From the NCBI GenBank assembly GCA_012799495.1, contig JAAZLD010000103.1, positions 1 through 6,386 on the forward strand: DNA of 6,386 nt, in the 5' to 3' direction. This document shows positions 1-6,386 of the stretch, in pieces (positions within the stretch are counted from its first letter, which is position 1; every line of letters starts with the position of its first letter). Source of the stretch: Desulfitobacterium sp. (GTDB lineage: Bacteria; Bacillota; Desulfitobacteriia; Desulfitobacteriales; Desulfitobacteriaceae). The notes under the pieces were generated by a model that made no database searches, was not told the DNA's origin, and saw only the letters and a program-made list of their open reading frames with translations. The translations under genes were made by a program, and so were the position numbers.

Positions 1-2984
1 AATACACTTCGACTAAAACCAGTGCCCATCTCTAAAACTTCACCGTTATCATCTAAATCATTTTCTCTTTCAGTGATATGCTTTCTTGCATCACTTAATA
101 AACTTCCATTAGGATAATTAGAGTCATCAGGTAATGTGATAATATCAATGTTTAGGTATTTGTCTAATGCGTTATACATAGCTTGATAATTACTCCAAAA
201 TCCTACTGTATAATTTGAAAATTTAGTTTCTTCCCAAGCAGGACTACTTGGTGTATCCAAATGGTCTATATTGCTTTTATTACCATAAGCATCTCCGCCA
301 CGATAAGTGTATCTGTGGTCTAAATAGGCTTTTTGTAACTCTACGAATTCCTTTTGTATTCTAGCCCATTCAGTTCTCACTTGAATTTTTTCTAGTGGAG
401 TCAAAGCTCCATCCAAAACCATTTCTGCCATCCTACCTATATTAATAAATCTTTCTTCTGCATTAAGCAATAATACCCCAGGTTTTTGCAAGATTTTTAA
501 CCTATAAGTCGTCATGTCTTCGGCAAACAATGAACCTTCATCATTGACATAGAATTTTTTATACCAATCATAACCATCGCCTATATTTTCCCACTTATCA
601 ATATAAAAACCTTCTTGACTATCCATGGTTACTCTCGATAGTGGTTGGGCGTTATAGATTTGTGGCAACCCAGCAGAATTCCCTAATATCGGTGGCGCAT
701 TGTCTATAGTTAGTGCGTCACTAAAATTACCAAATAGTTGTATGCCAAATCTATCTTGAGATATATCGGTTGGGTGTGGATTCCTATAGTCATCAACGTT
801 ATTAATATCATAGTTATATAATCCAAACCTCATAACCTCTCTACCACGGAGATATGTAGGAGTGTCTGGGCGAGGGTCTAAGCATCTATCTCTAACTACG
901 CCTTTGTTACCTAAAATTTCTAATATCCCGTCTGGATCTCCCATGATGAGGTTATGTCCCATGATTATTTTGCCAATAACTCTTTCGCCTATAATTCCCT
1001 CGGTTGTTATGGCATTCTTATATGTTACTCCACCATCGTTCGTTATTCCTAAAGCACCGTTTGTAATTCTTAAAAAATTCATTTCATCTCTAGTATCTGC
1101 GTCTATCATTTCATGGATTGTAATTCCATATTCATTAATTGTTACAGATTGATTGACTGCTAAATTTATTTGATCAGCAACATCATCATAAAACTTCTCA
1201 ATAATAGTACTTACATAGTCAGTTTTACTTTGTAATTCTTCCCATACAGGTATAGTTGCCTCAACTTGAGTAGACGTGCTTATTAATCCATTAATCAATT
1301 CCGCCAAAGTTTTTACATCGTCGCTATAATCATCAGTTACAGAAATTGTTAATTTAATAGTTTCACTGCCATAGTCAAAATCAATCTCAATAATTCTTGC
1401 TTTAGTGTCTACTTTTAAAGTTTCATGTTTTATCGAAACAATATCTGATAAATTTAACTTATTCCAATTCCATTGCTCCTCTATACATTCCAAAAAATTT
1501 ACCACATCGATACTAAATGTCTTTTCTGGCAACTGCAAAGCTTTAAACTCTTTTAATCCGGACTCATATAGTTTATTAGAGTATATTTGATTTGGGTCTG
1601 TAAATTCCCTTTCTTTTGTAAAATGCTTTTTCTCACTTAGGAGTTCAGGTGTAAAGTTATTTTCTTCTGATAGAGTATTTCTTAAATTCTGAACCAATTG
1701 AACTTTATTTTCAATGATAGTTTTTTGTGCATTTACTAACTGTTCGGCTTGTTCATAAGTTGTTCGAGCAGCTACAACATCTAGCCATAACTGGGTTCCA
1801 CCCATTTCATTAGCAAACTTATCATATTCTGCCTGCGTGTAGGGCTTTCCCGTAGTATCAAATCCATCAATGTCGTTTCTGATGGCATAGTAAATATAGT
1901 GCTTGTCTTGTGCTCTTATTAACTCTTGCTCAGCATGGTATAAATCTATCTCTAAATCTACTAATAAACTTCTTTCTGATTTTAAATCATCAGTTAAATT
2001 CTTTAAATTTTCTTCATTGGCATTTATTAATTCACGATAATCCAGTAATGCGTGACACAATTCGTCTGTCATATGGTGAGAGTGTTTAATTACTTCCTTA
2101 GTTACTTCATCTCTCTCAAATGGGTATATGTAATATGTATAATCCTCTATATAGTCTTGCCCTAGTGGTGACTCATCTTCTATAGATATACCATCTTTAC
2201 CATAAACATACAGCCTAGTCACCATCTTATCTGTGTTAAAATCATTGCTAAGTGTTTTTAAGTAATGCCCGTAAGAAAAGTGGAGACCCCTATCGACACC
2301 TACATTCTGAGGTTCATATATATTTATTTTTTTATTTACACTATCCCAGATAATCGTACACTTATACATTTTCGCCATAGATAAAATACCGTTTAACACT
2401 GTAGATTTTCCTCTTATGGTAAATGGCAAGCCTGTATCATTAATCAAATCAAATGCAGTATCTATATGACCGATAGTCCAGTTAGTCTTCTTTAATAATC
2501 CATTTCTTTCGGTTGTTCCAGATGCATTAGTTTTTCCTTGTAATATTTCTCTAATAGTAAAGCCTTCAGTGTTGGTAACATTAAAATCTTGAATATAATC
2601 ATCTGACAATTCATATGGTAACTCTAAACATTTAACCAACCTAAAGTCATTGTCATCAGTCATTTCATTGGAATATGAATTTATTAAATACAACTCTTTT
2701 TTGTTGTTGCATTCAAACTGAATAATATATCTATCCTTTATATCTTCTATAACTGGGTTGTCAATAATTTTATGATTGAACTCTATAAAGTAAGGAATTT
2801 TAAATTCCAACTCATTTACATTGCTTAATTTTATTTTTCTCTTAATATGATAAGCCTCATTTAAATTAGCTATTGTAATATTCTGTTGTACGGGAATACC
2901 GTTCACTATTTTATATCCATTTGGCTTTAATAGTTTTAACTCTGGTTTTTCTAATTTTAAATCATAATCTATAACTTTGCTCAA
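1..2984 (-). CDS. Tal-type tail hub / minor structural protein (prophage endopeptidase tail family), 3' end missing
   Basis: This reading frame is open for 994 codons from a TTG start to the window edge, with no stop or frameshift. The TTG is chosen because a GGGGGGTG Shine-Dalgarno lies 5 to 12 nt upstream; the first in-frame ATG is far downstream. Residues 1 to about 300 are a beta-rich hub region like the N-terminal domain of Tal/gp58-like phage proteins. Residues 305-365 and 397-440 are charged heptad-like helices that could pair as an antiparallel coiled coil. Residues 617-672 carry the family pattern NEYGITI, then LRITNGALGITNDGG, then AITTEGIIGERVIGKI. Residues 701-810 are unrecognised. 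Residues 811-831 (FYVNDEGSLFAED) are another typical tail-fibre segment. Residues 859-944 (LTPLEK to YNALDKYL) are a helical module common in Firmicutes tail proteins. The likely role is a hub or fibre below Dit that contacts the host. No NlpC/P60, CHAP or M23 hydrolase motif is visible, so endopeptidase activity is not shown; such a domain could lie beyond the left edge. Confidence 0.88.
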   Translation of the reverse strand, partial: MSKVIDYDLKLEKPELKLLKPNGYKIVNGIPVQQNITIANLNEAYHIKRKIKLSNVNELEFKIPYFIEFNHKIIDNPVIEDIKDRYIIQFECNNKKELYLINSYSNEMTDDNDFRLVKCLELPYELSDDYIQDFNVTNTEGFTIREILQGKTNASGTTERNGLLKKTNWTIGHIDTAFDLINDTGLPFTIRGKSTVLNGILSMAKMYKCTIIWDSVNKKINIYEPQNVGVDRGLHFSYGHYLKTLSNDFNTDKMVTRLYVYGKDGISIEDESPLGQDYIEDYTYYIYPFERDEVTKEVIKHSHHMTDELCHALLDYRELINANEENLKNLTDDLKSERSLLVDLEIDLYHAEQELIRAQDKHYIYYAIRNDIDGFDTTGKPYTQAEYDKFANEMGGTQLWLDVVAARTTYEQAEQLVNAQKTIIENKVQLVQNLRNTLSEENNFTPELLSEKKHFTKEREFTDPNQIYSNKLYESGLKEFKALQLPEKTFSIDVVNFLECIEEQWNWNKLNLSDIVSIKHETLKVDTKARIIEIDFDYGSETIKLTISVTDDYSDDVKTLAELINGLISTSTQVEATIPVWEELQSKTDYVSTIIEKFYDDVADQINLAVNQSVTINEYGITIHEMIDADTRDEMNFLRITNGALGITNDGGVTYKNAITTEGIIGERVIGKIIMGHNLIMGDPDGILEILGNKGVVRDRCLDPRPDTPTYLRGREVMRFGLYNYDINNVDDYRNPHPTDISQDRFGIQLFGNFSDALTIDNAPPILGNSAGLPQIYNAQPLSRVTMDSQEGFYIDKWENIGDGYDWYKKFYVNDEGSLFAEDMTTYRLKILQKPGVLLLNAEERFINIGRMAEMVLDGALTPLEKIQVRTEWARIQKEFVELQKAYLDHRYTYRGGDAYGNKSNIDHLDTPSSPAWEETKFSNYTVGFWSNYQAMYNALDKYLNIDIITLPDDSNYPNGSLLSDARKHITERENDLDDNGEVLEMGTGFSRSV

Positions 2985-2989
2985 GTGTT

Positions 2990-2997
2990 CACCCCCC
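2990..2997 (-). promoter_or_regulatory. Ribosome binding site of the Tal gene
   Basis: The mRNA reads GGGGGGTGAACAC immediately before TTG. The G-run lies in the 15-nt gap after the dit stop codon, and 7 nt separate it from the start codon. It pairs well with the anti-Shine-Dalgarno CCUCC, with one G·U in place of the usual A-U pair. This site decides the start: the overlapping GTG in the same stretch runs into TGA after two codons. Confidence 0.8.
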
Positions 2998-2999
2998 AA

Positions 3000-3824
3000 C
3001 TAATAAGCTATATATTTTCTTTCTTGATACTTAAATATAAGGTTTTCAATACCTTTTATAGACAATTGAGTTAATCCTCTAGGAAGAGATAAATACTTAT
3101 CGTTAAAATTGTCGTATCGGTAATGAGTCGTATTCAAGCTTTCAATGTATTTTTTTTCATTGTGTACATACAATTTTTCTTGACTAAGCAGCCCTGTAAA
3201 TTTAAACTCCTCGAAATTACCAGTTACTTTAGCTATACTACATTCTAAATTTGTACCACCAGTTTTAAATGGAATATCTATCCATATTTCAGGAAGTATG
3301 TCTAAATCACCATTATTTTCAAATTCAATTAGTGTTTCTACATCAGGATTAAATCCCGATAAATTAATAGTTTTAATCTCACTATATGCCCAAGGTGCAT
3401 CCGTTCTAAATGTTAGGTCTACATAACCTTGCGATAAAGCATTATGCACTAACCTACTATCGTCAACGCACATCACATAAAACATATAGTCCTCACCAAC
3501 TATGCCAAAGGGTACGTAATAATCCTTAGTAAGCCAGTACGACAGTTCTCGTAGCGCTCTATCTTTGTCATTTGCGGTAACTCCAGTATGAAAACTCTCA
3601 AACCCAAATGTCAAGTTCAACTCCATAGGTTTGAAGTCCACACCATGGAAATATGGCTTTGGATTGCCGCGGATCGTTGTCTCTCTAATCTCTCGTGTGG
3701 GGATGTAGCCCTCTTCGAGCATACCTCCACCGATTGTACAATTTATTATTCCATAATCCACGCTTCTAAAACCATTATCTGCTCCTTGGTTTCTACCAAA
3801 ATAAAAATCTACACCTTCCTTCAC
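3000..3824 (-). CDS. Distal tail protein (Dit, Sipho_tail family), complete
   Basis: This is a complete 274-residue protein, a usual length for Dit proteins of Firmicutes siphophages. The start is GTG, preceded by AAGGTGGTGA; an in-frame TAA 12 nt upstream rules out an earlier start, and the first internal Met is residue 35. The N-terminal half (about 1-150) has the family pattern: FYFGRNQG near residue 7, IGGGMLEEGYIPTREIRE at 31-48, a Pro- and aromatic-rich stretch at 55-61, MELNLTFGFE at 67-76, and FRTDAPWAYS at 139-148. The C-terminal half (about 153-274) resembles the galectin-like Dit domain, with GNFEEFKFTGLLSQEKLYV at 202-220 and a closing NFNDKYLSLPRGLTQLSIKG at 239-258. In known phages Dit forms a hexameric ring joining the tail tube to the Tal hub and baseplate. 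Its place between the tape measure and Tal fits that role exactly. No truncation or inserted carbohydrate-binding module is evident. Confidence 0.93.
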   Translation of the reverse strand: MKEGVDFYFGRNQGADNGFRSVDYGIINCTIGGGMLEEGYIPTREIRETTIRGNPKPYFHGVDFKPMELNLTFGFESFHTGVTANDKDRALRELSYWLTKDYYVPFGIVGEDYMFYVMCVDDSRLVHNALSQGYVDLTFRTDAPWAYSEIKTINLSGFNPDVETLIEFENNGDLDILPEIWIDIPFKTGGTNLECSIAKVTGNFEEFKFTGLLSQEKLYVHNEKKYIESLNTTHYRYDNFNDKYLSLPRGLTQLSIKGIENLIFKYQERKYIAY

Positions 3825-3828
3825 TTTT

Positions 3829-3838
3829 TCACCACCTT
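3829..3838 (-). promoter_or_regulatory. Ribosome binding site of dit
   Basis: AAGGTGGTGA matches the extended Shine-Dalgarno AAGGAGGTGA at nine of ten positions. It lies 4 nt before the GTG start, measured from the end of the extended match. It supports GTG at 3824 as the true start. The same bases can form the 3' arm of a hairpin with the upstream leader, which may limit access to the site. Confidence 0.8.
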
Positions 3839-3855
3839 ATTAATCAAAGGATGGT
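3831..3855 (-). promoter_or_regulatory. Possible hairpin hiding the dit Shine-Dalgarno
   Basis: In the mRNA, ACCA (3855-3852) plus CCUU (3850-3847) can pair with AAGG (3838-3835) plus UGGU (3834-3831). This gives eight Watson-Crick pairs with one bulged U at 3851 and an 8-nt loop. The 3' arm is most of the dit Shine-Dalgarno. The 5' arm overlaps the 3' arm of the hairpin at 3851-3879, so the two structures exclude each other. The pairing was read directly from the bases; that it has a function is inference. Confidence 0.4.
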
Positions 3856-3879
3856 AGAGCTACTAAATAACTCCACCAT
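3851..3879 (-). repeat. Inverted repeat / hairpin enclosing the tape-measure stop codons
   Basis: The mRNA AUGGUGGAG (3879-3871) can pair with CUCUACCAU (3859-3851) over nine positions, including one G·U. The 11-nt loop UUAUUUAGUAG contains two adjacent in-frame UAG codons, the tape-measure stop and a backup. No U-tract follows the stem, so it is not a standard intrinsic terminator, and the downstream genes clearly belong to the same unit. It may affect translational coupling or mRNA processing, or be a chance structure. Confidence 0.45.
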
Positions 3880-6386
3880 TCAATTTTATTTCTTTAATTA
3901 ACTGCGAAAACACCTGTTTACCACCATCTACGTCGCCAGTAACTTTATCAATATTAAGACTTATATTATATATATTACTACCATTAGACTTTGACACTGC
4001 ACTTCCTGAACTTTTAAGCGGAGGAAGTGTTAGTTTTGGAATAATATTATTAAGCATTAAATGAGGTACTTTTGGTAAGTTATTTATAAATTCATGAAGT
4101 TTCTTTGCCTGTTCCGCATTAAATACTACTTCTGCACTAGTCTTACTACCGTGTACATTTGCTACACCAGTAAAGTCTACTACACCACCATCTCTGAAAC
4201 CAGGTGCAGGGAGATGAGTATAATCTACATAGTTCCAACCATGTTTTTTTCTAATTTTTTCAGCCTCTTGGTTTAGTTTCCAAAGGTATCCGCCTTCTTC
4301 TTTTTCTTTTAATATCGTGTTAGTAGTATTACTTTCAAAAAAGCTCATATACTGCCTTTGAAGACTACCAATAATTTGTTTGTCTAAATCAGCATTAGAT
4401 AAACTACTAGATCCACTATCCACTCTATTAGAATACCGCCCCAGATTCTGTAGTGATTGTTGTGCTCTTACTACAGCATAAATAGTGTTTTCCAGCTCTT
4501 GCCAACTTTTACCCATAGCATTGACTGATGTTGCAGTTTCTCGCTGCAATGAGTTTAAAATTTTTGAAATATGCTTATTAGCATTTGTATATGTACCTTT
4601 CATAATATCTTCTCTAATTGACTCATACATTCTGTCATTATTAATTAAAGTATCATACTTTTGCTCAATGATTTGAATTTCTCTTTCAGCAGAACTTTTA
4701 ACCGAATCAATCTTTGCTTGTTCAGAGTTCTTTTTATCCTCAACTATTTTAGAGTTCTGATCTTTAATATCTTGAAGTTCTTGTCTTCTTAAAGTTCTTG
4801 CCCTGTCGCGCATCGTCTTGTCAATTTCACTATTGATTTTTTCTAGTTCTTTTTTAGCGTCAGCAACTCGAATATCTTTATCAACGGCGCTATCAGATAA
4901 ATTTAAAGCTCGTCCCAAAGCATCTTCTGCTTCAATCTTTTGTTTTTTGAGTTCTTCTAACTGTTCATCATAATCTTCTGTTTCATTAAGTCTATCCATG
5001 TCTTTCAACATTTCATCTATAATTCCATTGTGATGTGATAACCAGTCATCAAGCAGTTTGATTTTTTTATTATATTCTTCTTCAGCTAATTTAACTTTTT
5101 GATTTACACTAGCCTTTTCTAACTCTAGCATTTCTCTGTATCCATCTTTAATGGCTGAGATAATGTCGTTGGATATTGATTCACGCTCTTGTTTTTGCTG
5201 TCTCTGCAACTGAAGAATTTTCAACTCAGTATTTCTATAGTTATCCAATAAAGATTTATATCTATCAGACTCTATATCTCCTATTTCTCTCATTAAATTT
5301 AATTCATATTCTCTTTGTGAATTTAACTCTCTAAGCATATGAATTTGAGATTCTGTTAGGGAATTTATTTTTAACCGTATGTCGCTTTTATCATCTTTGT
5401 TATTTGTTAACTCAACAAGTTCCTTCTCAAGTGATATTTGATGTTCTAAATTTTCGATGCCATTTGAATATATCTCATATAATTTATCTCTTCGCTCTTC
5501 AAAGATTTGTTTATTTAATTCCTTAATAGAGTCTGTGATACCCTCTATACTTTGTTTTAAATTCCACCATTCTTGGCTAGCCTGTGGAAGTAGTTTTGAT
5601 TGTAATTCTATATAACGCTTGAAATCTTCCTCTACTTTTTTGGTTTTACCTTTTATATTATCAAGGTTAGTGATAATGCGATTGTCGCCTTCTCCTTCAA
5701 AATTAAAACCCTGACCAGATAAAGTTTTCTCTAGTTCAATCATTTCTTTACGACGTTCATTGTTTAGGTCGTTGAGTAATTGTTGACGTTGTTCATTTAG
5801 TTTAACTTCTTCTTCCATTAATTCAAGCTTTTTAACTAAGTCGTCGCCAGCTAAGTCTTGTAGAATTTTATTTTTTTGCAATAAAACATTGTTTTTATCA
5901 AGTTCTAGGCTTAGTTTTTGGTAGATATCGTATAAAGCCTTGTACTCTTCTTTGGCTGATTTAGAACCACCTTTACCATCACCTATACCTTTAAAATCAA
6001 CTCCAGCAAAGTCAAATACCATACCATCAAAGGCATTTCTTTTTTTGTTTACATCTACTAGTTCGTTGTATATTGCATCAGCAAGTATTTTAGCGTTTGT
6101 GTCGTATTTACCCAACCTTTGCAATTCAACATAGTCATAAGTCAAAGAATCTGTTTGGGCATTGTAATAACGACTCCATGCAGTAGTTAATTTGCTCAAA
6201 AGTTTTTCTTCAATTGCAAGTTTAGCCTCTGCCAATGATTTGTAATTACCAAGATCAACATCATAATACTCTTTGACTTTATTAACTAGTTCAGCATTGC
6301 CCTTAATTTTTGCACTATAGAATTCTCGACTATCTTTTACCATTCGCATATAGACCTGATTTTGAACAATGCCTTCATCTTCAATT
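3863..6386 (-). CDS. Phage tail tape-measure protein, C-terminal 840 residues (5' end outside window)
   Basis: The frame is open from the right edge. ATG at 6349 is preceded by in-frame codons without a stop and has no convincing Shine-Dalgarno, so it is internal; the visible part is 840 residues. Residues are numbered here from the first full codon. From about 150 to 560 the protein is almost continuous charged alpha-helix and coiled coil rich in Lys, Glu, Leu and Gln, as expected for a rod inside the tail tube. Residues 622-628 (NAMGKSW) sit in a helical segment like those of Firmicutes tape measures. Residues 731-763 carry the family's C-terminal signature: RDGGVVDFTG, then VHGSKTSAEVVFNAEQ, then AKKL. 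The end (NIYNISLNIDKVTGDV onward) is the usual short strand-plus-helix tail. The protein sets tail length and its C-terminus meets the tip proteins Dit and Tal. The N-terminal domain and any membrane-spanning segments would lie upstream; none is visible here. It ends in tandem UAG codons. Confidence 0.92.
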   Translation of the reverse strand, partial: IEDEGIVQNQVYMRMVKDSREFYSAKIKGNAELVNKVKEYYDVDLGNYKSLAEAKLAIEEKLLSKLTTAWSRYYNAQTDSLTYDYVELQRLGKYDTNAKILADAIYNELVDVNKKRNAFDGMVFDFAGVDFKGIGDGKGGSKSAKEEYKALYDIYQKLSLELDKNNVLLQKNKILQDLAGDDLVKKLELMEEEVKLNEQRQQLLNDLNNERRKEMIELEKTLSGQGFNFEGEGDNRIITNLDNIKGKTKKVEEDFKRYIELQSKLLPQASQEWWNLKQSIEGITDSIKELNKQIFEERRDKLYEIYSNGIENLEHQISLEKELVELTNNKDDKSDIRLKINSLTESQIHMLRELNSQREYELNLMREIGDIESDRYKSLLDNYRNTELKILQLQRQQKQERESISNDIISAIKDGYREMLELEKASVNQKVKLAEEEYNKKIKLLDDWLSHHNGIIDEMLKDMDRLNETEDYDEQLEELKKQKIEAEDALGRALNLSDSAVDKDIRVADAKKELEKINSEIDKTMRDRARTLRRQELQDIKDQNSKIVEDKKNSEQAKIDSVKSSAEREIQIIEQKYDTLINNDRMYESIREDIMKGTYTNANKHISKILNSLQRETATSVNAMGKSWQELENTIYAVVRAQQSLQNLGRYSNRVDSGSSSLSNADLDKQIIGSLQRQYMSFFESNTTNTILKEKEEGGYLWKLNQEAEKIRKKHGWNYVDYTHLPAPGFRDGGVVDFTGVANVHGSKTSAEVVFNAEQAKKLHEFINNLPKVPHLMLNNIIPKLTLPPLKSSGSAVSKSNGSNIYNISLNIDKVTGDVDGGKQVFSQLIKEIKLNGGVI

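Noticed and set aside
945..971. Short direct repeat of ATCATGGGA in the Tal coding region
   Set aside because: It encodes the two IMG units of the IIMGHNLIMGD stretch, part of the normal beta-repeat pattern of this protein family rather than a DNA-level element.
862..1152. Plus-strand open frame of 96 codons, hydrophobic in the middle
   Set aside because: It lies wholly inside the Tal gene on the opposite strand, has no convincing ribosome binding site, and its composition is what an antisense reading of this AT-rich gene would give. The minus-strand frame carries recognisable family motifs here.
2992..2997. Six-G run as a phase-variation tract
   Set aside because: Six bases is short for a contingency tract, and the run is fully explained as the Tal Shine-Dalgarno; without population data there is no case for switching.
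3588..3857. Plus-strand open frame of 89 codons spanning the start of dit
   Set aside because: It is antisense to well-conserved Dit sequence and to its ribosome binding site; no protein family is recognisable and no promoter is visible.
3851..3879. Hairpin as an intrinsic transcription terminator after the tape-measure gene
   Set aside because: No U-tract follows the stem, and dit and Tal follow within tens of bases as part of the same tail operon.
6347..6349. ATG as the start of the tape-measure gene
   Set aside because: The frame continues upstream without a stop to the window edge, no good Shine-Dalgarno precedes the ATG, and the N-terminal tape-measure domain would be missing; this is an internal methionine.

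Overview
This window looks like part of the tail-morphogenesis module of a long-tailed siphovirus or prophage of a low-GC Gram-positive (Firmicutes) host. The DNA is visibly AT-rich. The ribosome binding sites are strong and purine-rich, and two genes start with GTG or TTG, as is common in that phylum. The gene order and protein architectures are those of Firmicutes siphophages. Nothing in the sequence fixes the genus, or shows whether the phage is free or integrated.

All genes lie on the minus strand, so the biological order runs from the right edge to the left edge. First comes the C-terminal 840 residues of a tape-measure protein (3863-6386, 5' end outside the window). Next is a complete 274-residue distal tail protein, Dit (3000-3824, GTG start). 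Last is a Tal-type tail-hub or minor structural protein (1-2984, TTG start), of which 994 codons are visible and which runs off the left edge with no stop. The gaps are 38 nt and 15 nt, each with a clear Shine-Dalgarno sequence, so this is one polycistronic unit. No promoter, intrinsic terminator, RNA gene, mobile element, CRISPR array or plus-strand gene was found. No gene-free stretch exceeds 40 nt.

The three proteins should act together. The tape measure sets tail length and fills the tube, with its C-terminus at the tip. Dit forms the ring joining the tube to the tip. Tal forms the central hub or fibre below Dit and probably carries the host-contacting parts.

The least ordinary feature is the 38-nt tape-measure/dit junction. 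There, two mutually exclusive RNA hairpins can be drawn: one holds the tape-measure stop codons in its loop, and the other hides the dit Shine-Dalgarno sequence. This suggests translational coupling. I did not find a clearly novel system; the rest is a well-formed, conventional tail module with an unrecognised segment in the middle of Tal.
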